Notes under the pieces: model-generated
Database searches by the model: none
What the model was told of the DNA's origin: nothing
Seen by the model: the letters and a program-made list of their open reading frames with translations, nothing else
In this document: positions 22,455 through 34,400 of the stretch, in pieces
Layout of the letters: every line of letters begins with the position of its first letter
How positions within the stretch are numbered: position 1 is the stretch's first letter
Position numbers and translations under genes: made by a program
Assembly (NCBI GenBank): GCA_949825025.1
Contig: OX463778.1
Coordinates: 16,330,171-16,394,170, forward strand
Length of the DNA stretch: 64,000 nt
From: Siphlonurus alternatus
Lineage: Eukaryota > Arthropoda > Insecta > Ephemeroptera > Siphlonuridae
Direction of reading: 5' to 3'

Positions 22455-25400
22455 GTAAGTCACTCGTATTAACTCATAATTCTAGCACCCAAATCCGCGG
22501 GCTATCTCGAGCTCACCGCATCGTGGTTGCCGCGGTTTTTGCAAGGAAGCTATAGCGATAATCTCTATAATATTATACCTTTTCGCCTATTTGTATGCAT
22601 TTTTAATTAATAAATATTATATTCGTCTGTTAGAAATAATGAAAGTCTTGTTATTTGATAGGGATTATGTATTATGGCGCGAAATGTGTGGAGTCACGGT
22701 ATCCCCACGCACTTCTCGGCGAGATTTGCCGCTTTCCGGTATGCATGCCATGCTGGAAGCATAGTCGATTTGGCATTGCCGAGAGGAATGTAGAATTTGC
22801 AAACGAAGTATTTCACTAACCAGTAAGATTTCACTGATTACTGCTTAATCTACAGAAGCATTACCGATATACGTGGCATTTTAGTAATTATAAAGTGTTA
22901 GCTTGGCATCATTGGGGTTATGTTGATGCCTACCATTAGCTTCTAGCATAGCGGTCTCAATAATTTATTATTTTTATTGCCCCTCAAAGTTGTAAAGCGT
23001 AAAGCTAGGTATCTTTCGGCCATTAAATCATACTAATTACAAAGTTCAATCAACGAATGTATTAAATATTAGATTATTACATTTTAAAATGATATTCTAT
23101 TTTAGGCACTAAATTGTTTTTTACATAATTATCATATTGGTTGCATTAGGCATTGCCATAAGTGAGTGATTGGTACTTGCTCTGGAAGAAGTACAGTACC
23201 TCGAGTGATTAATTAATCTTGCTTTACCATTTTTCTTTGATTTATTTAGGATGAGAGGAAGTGGTGACATCACATCAAGAAGAATCAACTCTGCACACAT
23301 GACTTACGAGTTAGTACAGTCCACACCTCCTCTATCTATCTCTATCTCTCTGTTTTAGGTTTAAAAAAACAAACTATTATCAAAATATCTCATTGCATAT
23401 GGCTGTGGTTGCTTGTATATATATGGTAAAACAAAATCCATTCACCACTAATATCCAATTTAATCTGCATGTTTTCATCAATTTTTCCCTCCCCTTTTCT
23501 AAAAAATTCCTCTCCATTAATGTATATCGTTAAATTACTACATTCTCTGATTCAATCATATGCTGTGTTTCTTCTGATTCTTTAACTATAATCATGAATT
23601 ACGGTACTTGAAATTTGCAATATTAACTTCTCTGAACGTCAAGTATAACTGAAAAAATAAATAAATAACGGATGTTTTCCGTTAAGGCGTTAAAGACTCC
23701 AGTGTGAATTTAGCTGAAGCACAGTATGTGATAAAAATGTGTTATGTTTTCTTATAAAGCAAATAATTGATTGTCTATATAAACTTATTGTTGTTAGATT
23801 TTTTTTTTTATCATTATTTTTGTAGTAAGCTACAGTACTTTTGTATGTACCGGTATTATTGGGGGATCTGACTCTTACATAAAAAAAAAAAGGAAAAGAA
23901 CTAAACTTTGTAATCTGAAATATAAATTTTAATAAAACACCAAATTATTATGATACCGATAGGTGTTATTTACGTACTTTTGGTTTATCTAGATGTTGAA
24001 TAAAATTCTTCTGGTGTGGGGTTATTGTATGTTTAATTGTGAAAGTAGTTAGCGTAATTATGACATATTTTTTTTAATAAATGTTGAGTAAAGTACCAGT
24101 AGTGTTTCTCTGATTCAAGACATGCTGGAGTACAGTATTATATTTAATCTTTTTCAGCAGTGTCAATAATTAAAAAAAAAAATCCCTTACACTCACTTAA
24201 TGGCATTGTTTAATGCTATATGTCGGACAGACATATTCGCCCTAAAAAAAATTGAACCTCCTCATGTTTCGAGTGGTACAGGGAAACATTCTTTTTAAAC
24301 TTTTATTTACCTAAGTGTTTTATTATGTTGTTGAACCGTAATTATGGTGGTTTTATCTATGCTTTACAGGAAGCTTTTCGTTGGTGGCCTGAGCTGGGAA
24401 ACCACTCAAGGTGAGCTAACTAAAACATCTTGGTATCCTCTACCATTGACTGGGTGTTTATAATCATGTCATTTCACTGCTAGCAGTTTTTTTACTGCCG
24501 CTATTCAGTTAATGCATTACTGTAATTTACTTGGCCTAATGGCAATGCAATTTGTCCTTTTGTTTCCTTTCACCTGATTGCATAGATGAGGTCTAACTTT
24601 AAGCCTGGCTTAAAATTAGTTGAGCCGGGTCTATAGTTGGATGTTAAACCTCATCTATGTAATCGGGTGAGTACATGGACAAACTTGGAGCATATAAATT
24701 AACAAGCCACTAATACATTTCTGTAACCTATATTGGTGTTTTATTTCATGTGTGCCTATTCTTTTTGCAGAGTCTCTTCAGCGCTACTTCAGCCGGTTTG
24801 GAGAAGTTATTGATTGTGTGGTTATGAAAAATAGTGAATCAGGACGATCACGAGGTTTTGGTTTTGTCACATTCTCCGACCCCTCCAATGTAGGCATCGT
24901 TCTTGAAAATGGACCACACCAACTCGATGGTCGAACGGTGAGATCAAATTTTTTATTTATTAATTTAAATATTTTAAGTATCGGTAATAAATAGCAAGTC
25001 AACATAGATCCTATTTGATGCATACATATACATATATGCTATAAGAACTTTAAAAAAAAATATTTTAAACTTGACGATTTGTCAAGTGATTTTTTTCTAG
25101 TTAAGTTTTTATTTTTTAATTCTTTACAAAATGAGTTTATTTCAATAGCAAAGAGTTGTTGAACTGGAGATAACAATCTAAACAGACTAATTAACTTAGA
25201 ATTTCTGCCATTGAGCAAGTCGGAAGAGAGACTGCAGATTGTGTTTTGAAGTATAAAAAATAGTGTTTCCTGTTGTGTTGATCCCTACTTCATTTAATTA
25301 ATAAAAATTGTTCATGTTTCTAGATTGACCCCAAACCGTGCAATCCCCGCAGCATGCAGAAACCCAAAAGGAACGTAAACTGGCCAAAGGTGTTTCTTGG

Positions 25401-28400
25401 GGGCCTTCCCTCCAACGTGACAGAGACGGACCTGCGAGCGTACTTCTCTCAGTTCGGCAAAGTCATGGAGGTTGTCATCATGTACGACCAAGAGAAGAAG
25501 AAGTCCAGAGGTTCGTGCTACCTTCCCCCCCTCAATACCCCGCATGACTTTGCATTGACTAGGATATAAGTTAGTGTGTCGTTTTGTCCGAATGTGAACG
25601 CTGTTACCTGGAGTGTTTGTTACCTGCTCGGCACACATCATACCTAACTCAGATGTCTAAATATTGTATTTTAAATAGAAATCGTTCAAAAGGTACTTAA
25701 AGAACTTTGTATTGAGACATGTTGCCATCTCCTCATCTGAAAAACACAAGCACCTTTGGAACATTTTCTATTATAACATTACTGTGATGATTATTATACC
25801 AAAACACATGATACTGTTTTGTGTGCACAGCAATTAACACACGCCCTTTGAAGCATATATTGATTCGGACAGAAAAACATAACACCGTCTATATAAGTTA
25901 TGATTACATTAGTTTATAAGTATTTATTTATATTTTAAGATTTTTAATATTTAAGTCAGTGTCAACAATTAAATAATTTAAATACCATTATGGTCTAACA
26001 CAAGAAAGAAAAAGTCATGGACAGAAAAAAAAAAAAGAAAATAAATATTTTTAATTGTTCTGTTAATCTAGAAAGTAAAATGTCCATGACTGAGAATTTA
26101 ATATCCCTTCTTTCCTCCCCCAAGATTGAGTTGCCTCCTCTTATATCTATTGTATGTTGAAGTGTTTGTTTTGTCTTCTAGTAGGTGCATCACACCCCAG
26201 TAGAGTGGTACCTGTCATATTGAATGGTTCATGCCTTTGGGTTGCTCACTGCTGCCATATTTAATTGTCCTCCTTCAACCCCCTTTGTCCTCTCATGAAT
26301 TCCCCCCATTTCATTATTTAAAAAAAAAAAAAAAAAAATCATTTGGCTTAAACTCAATCTTTGGAGACCACTTGTGTTCATTAACCTAAAAAATATTGTA
26401 CAACTAGGTTTATGGTAATTTTAAGTTACTAGTATTAATTTTAAGCTTATGTATAAGTTTTTTTTAATGCATAAGTCTTATGTTTAATGCTTGGGACTCC
26501 ATTTACAATGTTTTTTATTGTTGGTTTTTGTAAGTACTTTTGTGATACACATGCTAATTTATTTATGCCTATGAAATGTTGTTTGGCAGTAAATTCATTC
26601 TTTACTTTTTTTTATTATTCTTATTATTGTAACGTGTTCACAAATAGTACGTAGCTTTAGTATGGTTCCCCAAGCCATCAGCTTATTAAATTCCTATTTT
26701 GATATAAATGCCATTAGGCAGCAGTGTTAAACCCCTTGATATGGAACCGTTGATATCAATAAAATATTTTTTTAAATAATAAAGAGGAAAAAAAAAATAA
26801 GGAGTGCTTCTGAAATGATTGCTGTGACGATAGGATTTGGATTTTTGTCGTTCGAGACAGAAGAATCTGTGGAGCGATGTGTGGCAGAGCATTTCGTCAA
26901 CCTAAATGGCAAACAGGTACATTTTACCACCTTCATCGGTGCTGCCCTCAGTCACTGACTCCCGAAACCACCACGCGCGTTCAAGCGGGCAGCTGCCGAA
27001 AAAGCTTCGAAACACTGAGTCGAGAGAGCCAATCAGCAGCTGCCCGCTTCATTGCTTTATAACTTAGTTGGCGCTAACTCTAGATTAATAAAAAACTAAA
27101 ATATGTTTCTGAGTGTAATATATTTTTATTAAAGTTATTGAAAATATATTGTAAAATTTAATAATACTGTACTTGTATATATTATTGATTAAAAATACAA
27201 AGTTTGTGAAGTTTAGATGAATAGAACAGAGTGTGTTATAATTTAGATGTTTGAAAAACCATGAAGCATTGAACAGAAAACAGCAAGCAAAAAAAAAAAA
27301 AAAATGTACTTCTCCCTCTGCTGTTTGTTATCAGTTTGAATATCATCACTTCCTCTTCCTGTCAAATTGATAATGATCTCCATATTTTTCGTGTTAAAAA
27401 AATAGTACTATGATGATGTGATTCACAAGTTTCAGTGTGTTAAAAAAAAAAGAAAAAGAGAGCTCATAATTACATGCTAAAAAAATTGTCATTTTTTTAT
27501 ATTATTTTGTACCATTCATGAAGTTATTTTATTTCATTTTTGTTCTATTGACTGAACACATTGCTGTCATATCCTATATATTTTTTTTCCTTCTTTCAGT
27601 AATGTGTAATTGGTACTTTGAGGTACTTTCAGAGATTAAATTAATTTTTTATGATTACAAAAACTTTGTTGGCTGTAAATTATTTCTGTCATATGGTACT
27701 ATGTACGTGATTGTACTAGATGTTAACATTGGTGTTAACTTTTAAGTTATGTTTAGAGATTACAATAATAAATAAACTGGGCATGCTGATTGAAATGCGT
27801 GATTTGGTTCTGCAAACTTAAGATTCTCACCACTAGTACCCTATTTTAGCTAAAGAGTAGGCCAAGTTTTACTTTAAAAAGAATATGCTTGCTTGTGTCT
27901 GTTCAGGTTAAATTTTTGCTTTGATTTATGATTGTCCTACAAAATTATTTTTCTTCCCCTTTACTGTAAGATGGCCTATATTTTGCTATACATTATATTG
28001 AAAAGTGCAAGGTGTCAAAAGGAACTAGTAGTGGGAACCTTCTGTTTGATCACCCCTTGTTGGTACAAATTAAGCCTCTTGGCCTGCCGTTCTGACGTCT
28101 TGTGTGTACCTACAGGTTGAGATCAAGAAAGCCGAGCCACGGGACATGAAGATGGGAGACGGACCTCCGAACCAGTGGGGACCTCCACCAGGCGGACCTC
28201 CGATGGGAATGGGAGGGGTGAGTTCACATGCCCACCTCTTTGTTATTGGACATTAATACGTAGTCTTAAAGGCATACAGGCCTCAAATTACAAATTGGAT
28301 AGTCACCAAGTGGGTTTAGAATATATAATCAACATTCGCATAATTTTTTTCCACGCGTGATGCATCCGTGCGAAGTCGCAGTTCAAAGTAAGAAATTTAG

Positions 28401-31400
28401 TCCTTGATGACGTCACGAAGTCCTTGATGACGTCACAACTCAATGTTAATCGGTGCTAGCTGTGAGTTGTGACGTCAGCAAGGACTTTCTTTGTAGCGCG
28501 ACTTCGCACAGTCGCACCGCGCGCATATAAAAATAATACGAATGTTTATTATAAACTCGAGCAACACTTAATGTCTGTCTAATTGGTAATTTGAGGCCTG
28601 TATCCCTTTAAACACCAGAATTACAGAATTAAAGACCTTACAGTTTAATAGTTACATAGTTATTACTCCCTTTTTATACCTTTTCTCAATATACTTTTTT
28701 TATTTTAGGGTAAAATTGCATCAATGTCCTACAGCCACAGTAGGAGATTATTAATTATTATTAAAAAAAAAAAAAGAAAAAAATGAAATTTGTAATGTAA
28801 CCCTACTGCAGTTTAGATAAATTTAACTACTTTCTCTTTTGTTTTGAGTTCTGTATCTAAATTTGTTATTTTTTGTTCTAGGGTATGGGCCCAATGGGTG
28901 CTCCAAATGGACAGATGGGTGGCCCTATGGGTGGACCCATGGGACCAATGGGACCCCATGGTGGTATGATGCAGGGGTACCAAGGCTGGGGTACACCACC
29001 TCAACAACAGAGCTACCCAGGTATGATAAGCAGTAAGACACTTTCTTTTTCTCTCCTTGATTTGCTTGCTTGGAATTCATTTCGCTTTTTTTCTATTTTG
29101 ATTGATATATTATTCTTTTGTAATTTATTAATATTTCTACTTTCTATTCTATTTCTTAATATTTATTTCAATTTAAAATGATATCTTGTTGGCTCTTGAA
29201 ATTATTGGACGACCTGCCTGGATTCATTGATATACCATAATACCATGTAGTTTTTTTTATTTTTACCAGGCTTGATGCACATCTCTTAAAGTACTAGTAA
29301 ACCCGGATTAACACGTATTTTTCTTTTAATGACAGTCTATAGCAAGGCCCAATTTTAGGTTTGAAACATGTGTCACACTTCATTGGTAATTTTAATTATT
29401 TTTTAAAAGTACGAGGGTCTGACGACAATGGGCCACAAGGCTCCTCTAGCTTGAATACGATGTGTGAGACCCAATGCAATATATCAGTTTCTTTTGACCG
29501 AGAGGTGTCAGCGTGGTCACGGTTGATCATGTCAACAACACGAAGACGACACATTGAGAAGGCAATTACTATTATTTTTCTTAGTTGTAAATTTTTTTCA
29601 AGGAGTTGAACAATAAGGGTAACCCTCCCTGCGGCACGCCATCCATGTGTGGGTCATGTGGGAGGAGGGTACGTTTGTAAGGAGACAATTGTCGCACCCT
29701 CGCCCGCCGGGGAGTCGAAGGCAGAAAAAAAAAAGAGAAAGTCTTCCGACAATTTCAGTGATTTTATATCGTCAGATTAAATTATTTTTCCTGATCTTCA
29801 CAAGCATCGCAGAAAAATGACACTCCGCAGGTTCATTTATGGAATATAAATTCATTTGCTTAAAAAGTGTCAACTCTGTGGCAGAGTAAACAAACCTTAT
29901 ATTTGCTAGCAAAGTGAGCAAATCGGCAAATGCTTTGACTTTTCTTTCATATTTTGACCCAGCCGCTTCTCTCTGTGGCCTGATGTCGTCACTGAATAGC
30001 CGACGTTACAAGCTGTTTGTATGGGAACTTTAGGGTGGATGTTGTTTTTTTGTACCCAGTATTTTTTAACTACCTATGATACATGATATATATTAAAGAC
30101 AAGGCCGGGGCTTACTAATCCTTTAAGTAACTTTCCATTCACAGTCCTGATAATTTTTATTTTTTTAATTTTTAAATAATTACTGAGTTCGACCATGAAG
30201 CTGCTTAGTTTATTACAAAATGGGAATAGGAAGCAGTAAAATTGTATTGGGGCGAGGGAGGGGTGGAGGAGATTCAGTATTAAATTGCAGTGGATAGGGA
30301 TGTAAAACAATAATCTTAAAATAAAATTTAATATGATAGGGGAGTAGTGCTGCTTGACAGTTGAAACCCATAGTGGTTTTCTGTGGGACGAGAAAGGAGC
30401 ACTTCCTTCAATATCGTAAGGCTGCCATGTTGGCGAGAAAAAGAGCACTACCTGCAGTGTGGGAGGCGATTTTATCTTGCCAAAATGGCCACCCTATGAA
30501 AGTGAAACTAGTGCACTATTCTTGCTTACGACGCTCTACATTGCCCCGTGGTCAACCACCTTTAGAAAGATATACATAATATTTTATAAAGGTTATTCTC
30601 ACAAAGTATTACTAACTCAAAGTATACCAATTGCCCCTTAACTATTTTTATTGCTTAGCTCTTCATCCATAAAGGTACTGAACGAACGTAACTAGTATTT
30701 ATTCACGCAAGTTGTCCAGAAACTGCTTGGTTGTATGCACTATGGGTCGGTGAGGTTGGCTTGGCTCTTCTCTCAAAGGCTGGCGTGTGATTTCAGGCCA
30801 CTGGGGCCCTCCCCCTTCTAGCCAGCCGCCAGTCAATGGTAGGTTGGCTCTTCCGCCCGCCTCTGCTGCTCTGTGTCTGTCATGCTTGCATAGATCCTCT
30901 TCATTTTATGTGGGCCTAAATCTGATGTGCCATGTCTGTGTAAAATTAATTTAGTAAGAAGTACAATTGTAAACATTCTCCCACGAAATTTTTAACTCTC
31001 CTCTCAAATGCTCCTTACTATTTAGGCTCACAACTGAAGAGGATACATTTTTTTACTTGCAGCTGTTATTTCATCAATTTCATTTACTTGTATTGTTTGT
31101 TCTTAACTATAAATCTAACTGTTATTTCATACTATAGACAGTTACAGCCCTAACAGGAACTCTTATTGCAAATGAGTTTGATTGATCGGCTGCTGCAATT
31201 TCAATCATCCTAAAGCTTGAAAAAGGTCCTGTTTACGGCTTGCTGAGCTTACCTGCTTGCTTTGCATGCTGTGGCTGTGGTTTATGTGTTAGTGTTGAGG
31301 TGCGGAGGGTGACACTAGTTGTGCACAGCAGGCTACGGCAACCCCCCGGGACCAGGCAGCTACCAAGGATGGGGAGCTCCTCCCGGCCAGGGACAGCAGA

Positions 31401-34400
31401 TGGCACCACCGCAGTGGGGAGCCAACTACGGTGGACCACCCCAGCAACAAGGCTACGGCACCTACAGTAAGTTAATTTGTATTTCCATTCAAACTAAACA
31501 TCAGCTTTCTAATATTGGAAATTCATAATTTATTAAGAGAAGATTTGTTCATCATTCCTATTAAAAAATGTCATTTTTTTTTTTCTTTTTTTTTAAAGCA
31601 ACAATTACTTGAGTTCCTAAATCTAAATGATCTTTTAAATCTAAATATAAGCTACATTTTCTCTGTAGGTAAAAATACCTCATTTTTTTAACTTAAGAAA
31701 TATATTCTGGTCCTAACTCTGCTCTTTGTGTGTCTAGGTGACATGTACCAGCGGCAGTCTGGTCCGGGTAACCCCGGTGCTCAACACCCTGCTGGTCAAG
31801 CCTCTGGTAGCAGCGGCTCTGCTCAGAAGGGCAGCAGCGACTTCTCATCTTACCCTAGCCAGTACGGCTCTATGGGCAACTACCCTCAGGTGAGTTCTGC
31901 TGGCCAAGATGATGATGAGGAGGAGGGAGGAGGCGAACACTGGTGACTACAAGGCGGCGCGTGGCATGTGCAGGAAGCGTCGAGCTACGGCCCCGCTCGC
32001 AGCTACAGCCAGGACGGATCAAGCCAAGGCGGGGGAGGTTACGCCCACCCACCACCTCCAGGTGGGACTAACTTCGAGTTTTCCGAGTGGGCGTCGTGAC
32101 ACGCTGCAGTAGCGGCTTGCAGTGCATGGGCAAGGGTCCGTCAGCACAGCCCACCACCTCCACCACCAGTCCCACGCCAATCAAGCTCGTTTTGGATGCA
32201 AAGTTTTTAGTGGATAACAGAAAGAAAAAAAAAAAGTTTAATGAAAAAAAATTACAAAAAAAAAAAGAGAGAAGGCCTGGCTTTTTGACTGATGTAAATA
32301 GAAATCTTTTATTATTCAGTTACTCTGACTTGTCCCCTTACATGTGGAAGCTATTGCACCCAAGTTTTGTTACTGGAGCCTATGTTTTTTTTTACTGTGA
32401 TACGTCACACTAAAAAAAAATATTTGGTTGGCAAGGGTGAGGAAAAGGAAAAATAAAATTAAAAATTTCAACAATTAAAAAAAAAAAAAAAGTTTTGGAA
32501 TGGACATTTGTGAATGTGTACATCCGCTGTTGTGGATTTTTTTTTTATATATTATGCAGCGTTGTTTGTAATATACCGTGTCATGCTTTGTCAAGCTGGA
32601 AGTTCTTTTATTTGACGGATTTATATTGTGTAAAGTCTGCATGGACTAACATCGAGAGGAGCAAGCTCTCACTGCTAGCTTATGTAATGTTCTGTGCTGA
32701 TCGGCATTTTTAATTGCGCACATTGTTTTTTTTTCATTTGTACTTGTATTTGACCTCAGATTTTATTCTGTAGAATGCGTAGAGAGTAAATAATAATAAG
32801 AATAATAATAATAAGCTGAACATAAAAAAAAAAGAAAAAAGTCATTTATTGTGCTTATTCTTCTTCATTTTTTCTATTTCCCTCCTGTTTGCATGCTTCC
32901 AGCCGGCATAACTCCCATTTATTAAAGGCATTTTAGTAGTATGCCTATATATCTTGGACAGTGCATGCATGACGTGGGTGGACAAGTGTCAGTAACTGTA
33001 TATTATTATCTTTATGTACACGGTAGAATATAAAAAAGAAAAAAAAAAAAAAAAAAAAAAGCAGCATTGGCGGTGAATGAATAAAAGATAATTTTAATAA
33101 TAATGATTTCTCTTTGTAAATGGTCCATAGTTATAAATCAGATGTTGACTCTGGCTTGAGTTGTTGGTGGGCTGTGCTGCCTTTACATATTTGTTGACAA
33201 GCAGGATTAAGGAGCCCTGAAAACAAAACTAAAAAAAAAAATTAAAATTTTACTATAAAATGAGCTTACTTGCTTGAGTCAACATTTACTTAAATATATA
33301 AGTCAAAGGGCTCGTGTTTTCAGGTTTAGTACTTTTAATGTCCACCCACTTTTAAAAATAGTTGCACTGTAGCCTTCATAATATTAATTCATTTAATTTT
33401 TAACATAATTGTCCCCATTTTTTGATTAATAATAATAATAATTTTACTGGCTGGATCTAATATTAAGTAAATTGTAAGCAAGTTAATATAGATGAGGTTC
33501 TGGCCTCACCAAAGACTTTTTTAAAGTAAGGAAATGATTACAAATTAACATTTAAGGTAAAAATTAAGACTTGCATTAGTTGTCTTGCAGTATATTAATT
33601 AATAATAGAGAGAGGAGCAATTTTTTCTTTGCTCAACTAAAATTTATAGTACATTGTTGACATTATTTTTATGCACTTTTCATTCTCATGAGAGGCTGCT
33701 AGATTGTAATCAGTGTTTTTGTTATAACAATAGCAGCCAGGGATCATAATTATATAATACGGTTTTATTTTTTAACAATTGTCATCTTAACATTGCTGAA
33801 TTTATGGCTATATGGATGTTTGCAGTCAAATGAACACAATTTTATGTCAATTAGTATTTTTATTTTTTGGGAAAACACATGGGTATATATATTTAGTTCC
33901 TGTATTTAATTTAGTTTTTTTTTTCTGCTCACTTGAGCAAGTTAAAAAGATGCAGAGAAAAAAAAAAGTTTAGGAGTTTTAAAAAGTAAATGTGGCAAAG
34001 TACAGCAGCTGAAATAATACTGCCATAATTTAGAAAAAAAAAAAAAAAGTTTGTGCAGGGCTCTCTTAACTTCTGCTGTTAAAATATCTCTGTTGGAGCT
34101 AACTTCTAGTATGTAGCTCATCTTTGTTTAACATTTTAAATGAGCTTTTTATTTAGCTTTTCAATTAGTCAAATGGAACTGAGAGATTCAGAGAAACTTT
34201 GTTACAGCATGGTTTTTATCTCATAATTTGTAGGGTTATGATTTTAAGTTGATATATTAATAATAAAATGCTTGGGCTGCTTAGAAGGGGATATAAGTTA
34301 CAATTTTTCTGCTGCGGTTACGATTCATTATATTTTCTTGGAAGAAAAATTTATTTTATTTCCCCCCCTGCAAACCAAGCATGAAATTTATCTCGAGTCT

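Larger units (their letters stand above)
29021..31331. other. Hrb27C intron region (2.3 kb) with cassette exon and candidate TTAA element
   Basis: Holds a possible TTAA element at 29286-30126 and the 42-nt cassette exon at 30797-30838. The rest is AT-rich. Confidence 0.6.

Noticed and set aside
25312..25641. 109-codon minus-strand ORF over the Hrb27C RRM2 exon
   Set aside because: Antisense shadow of the real exon 25324-25510.
26877..27062. 61-codon ORF overlapping the Hrb27C exon end
   Set aside because: Out of frame with RRM2 and running into the intron hairpin; shadow.
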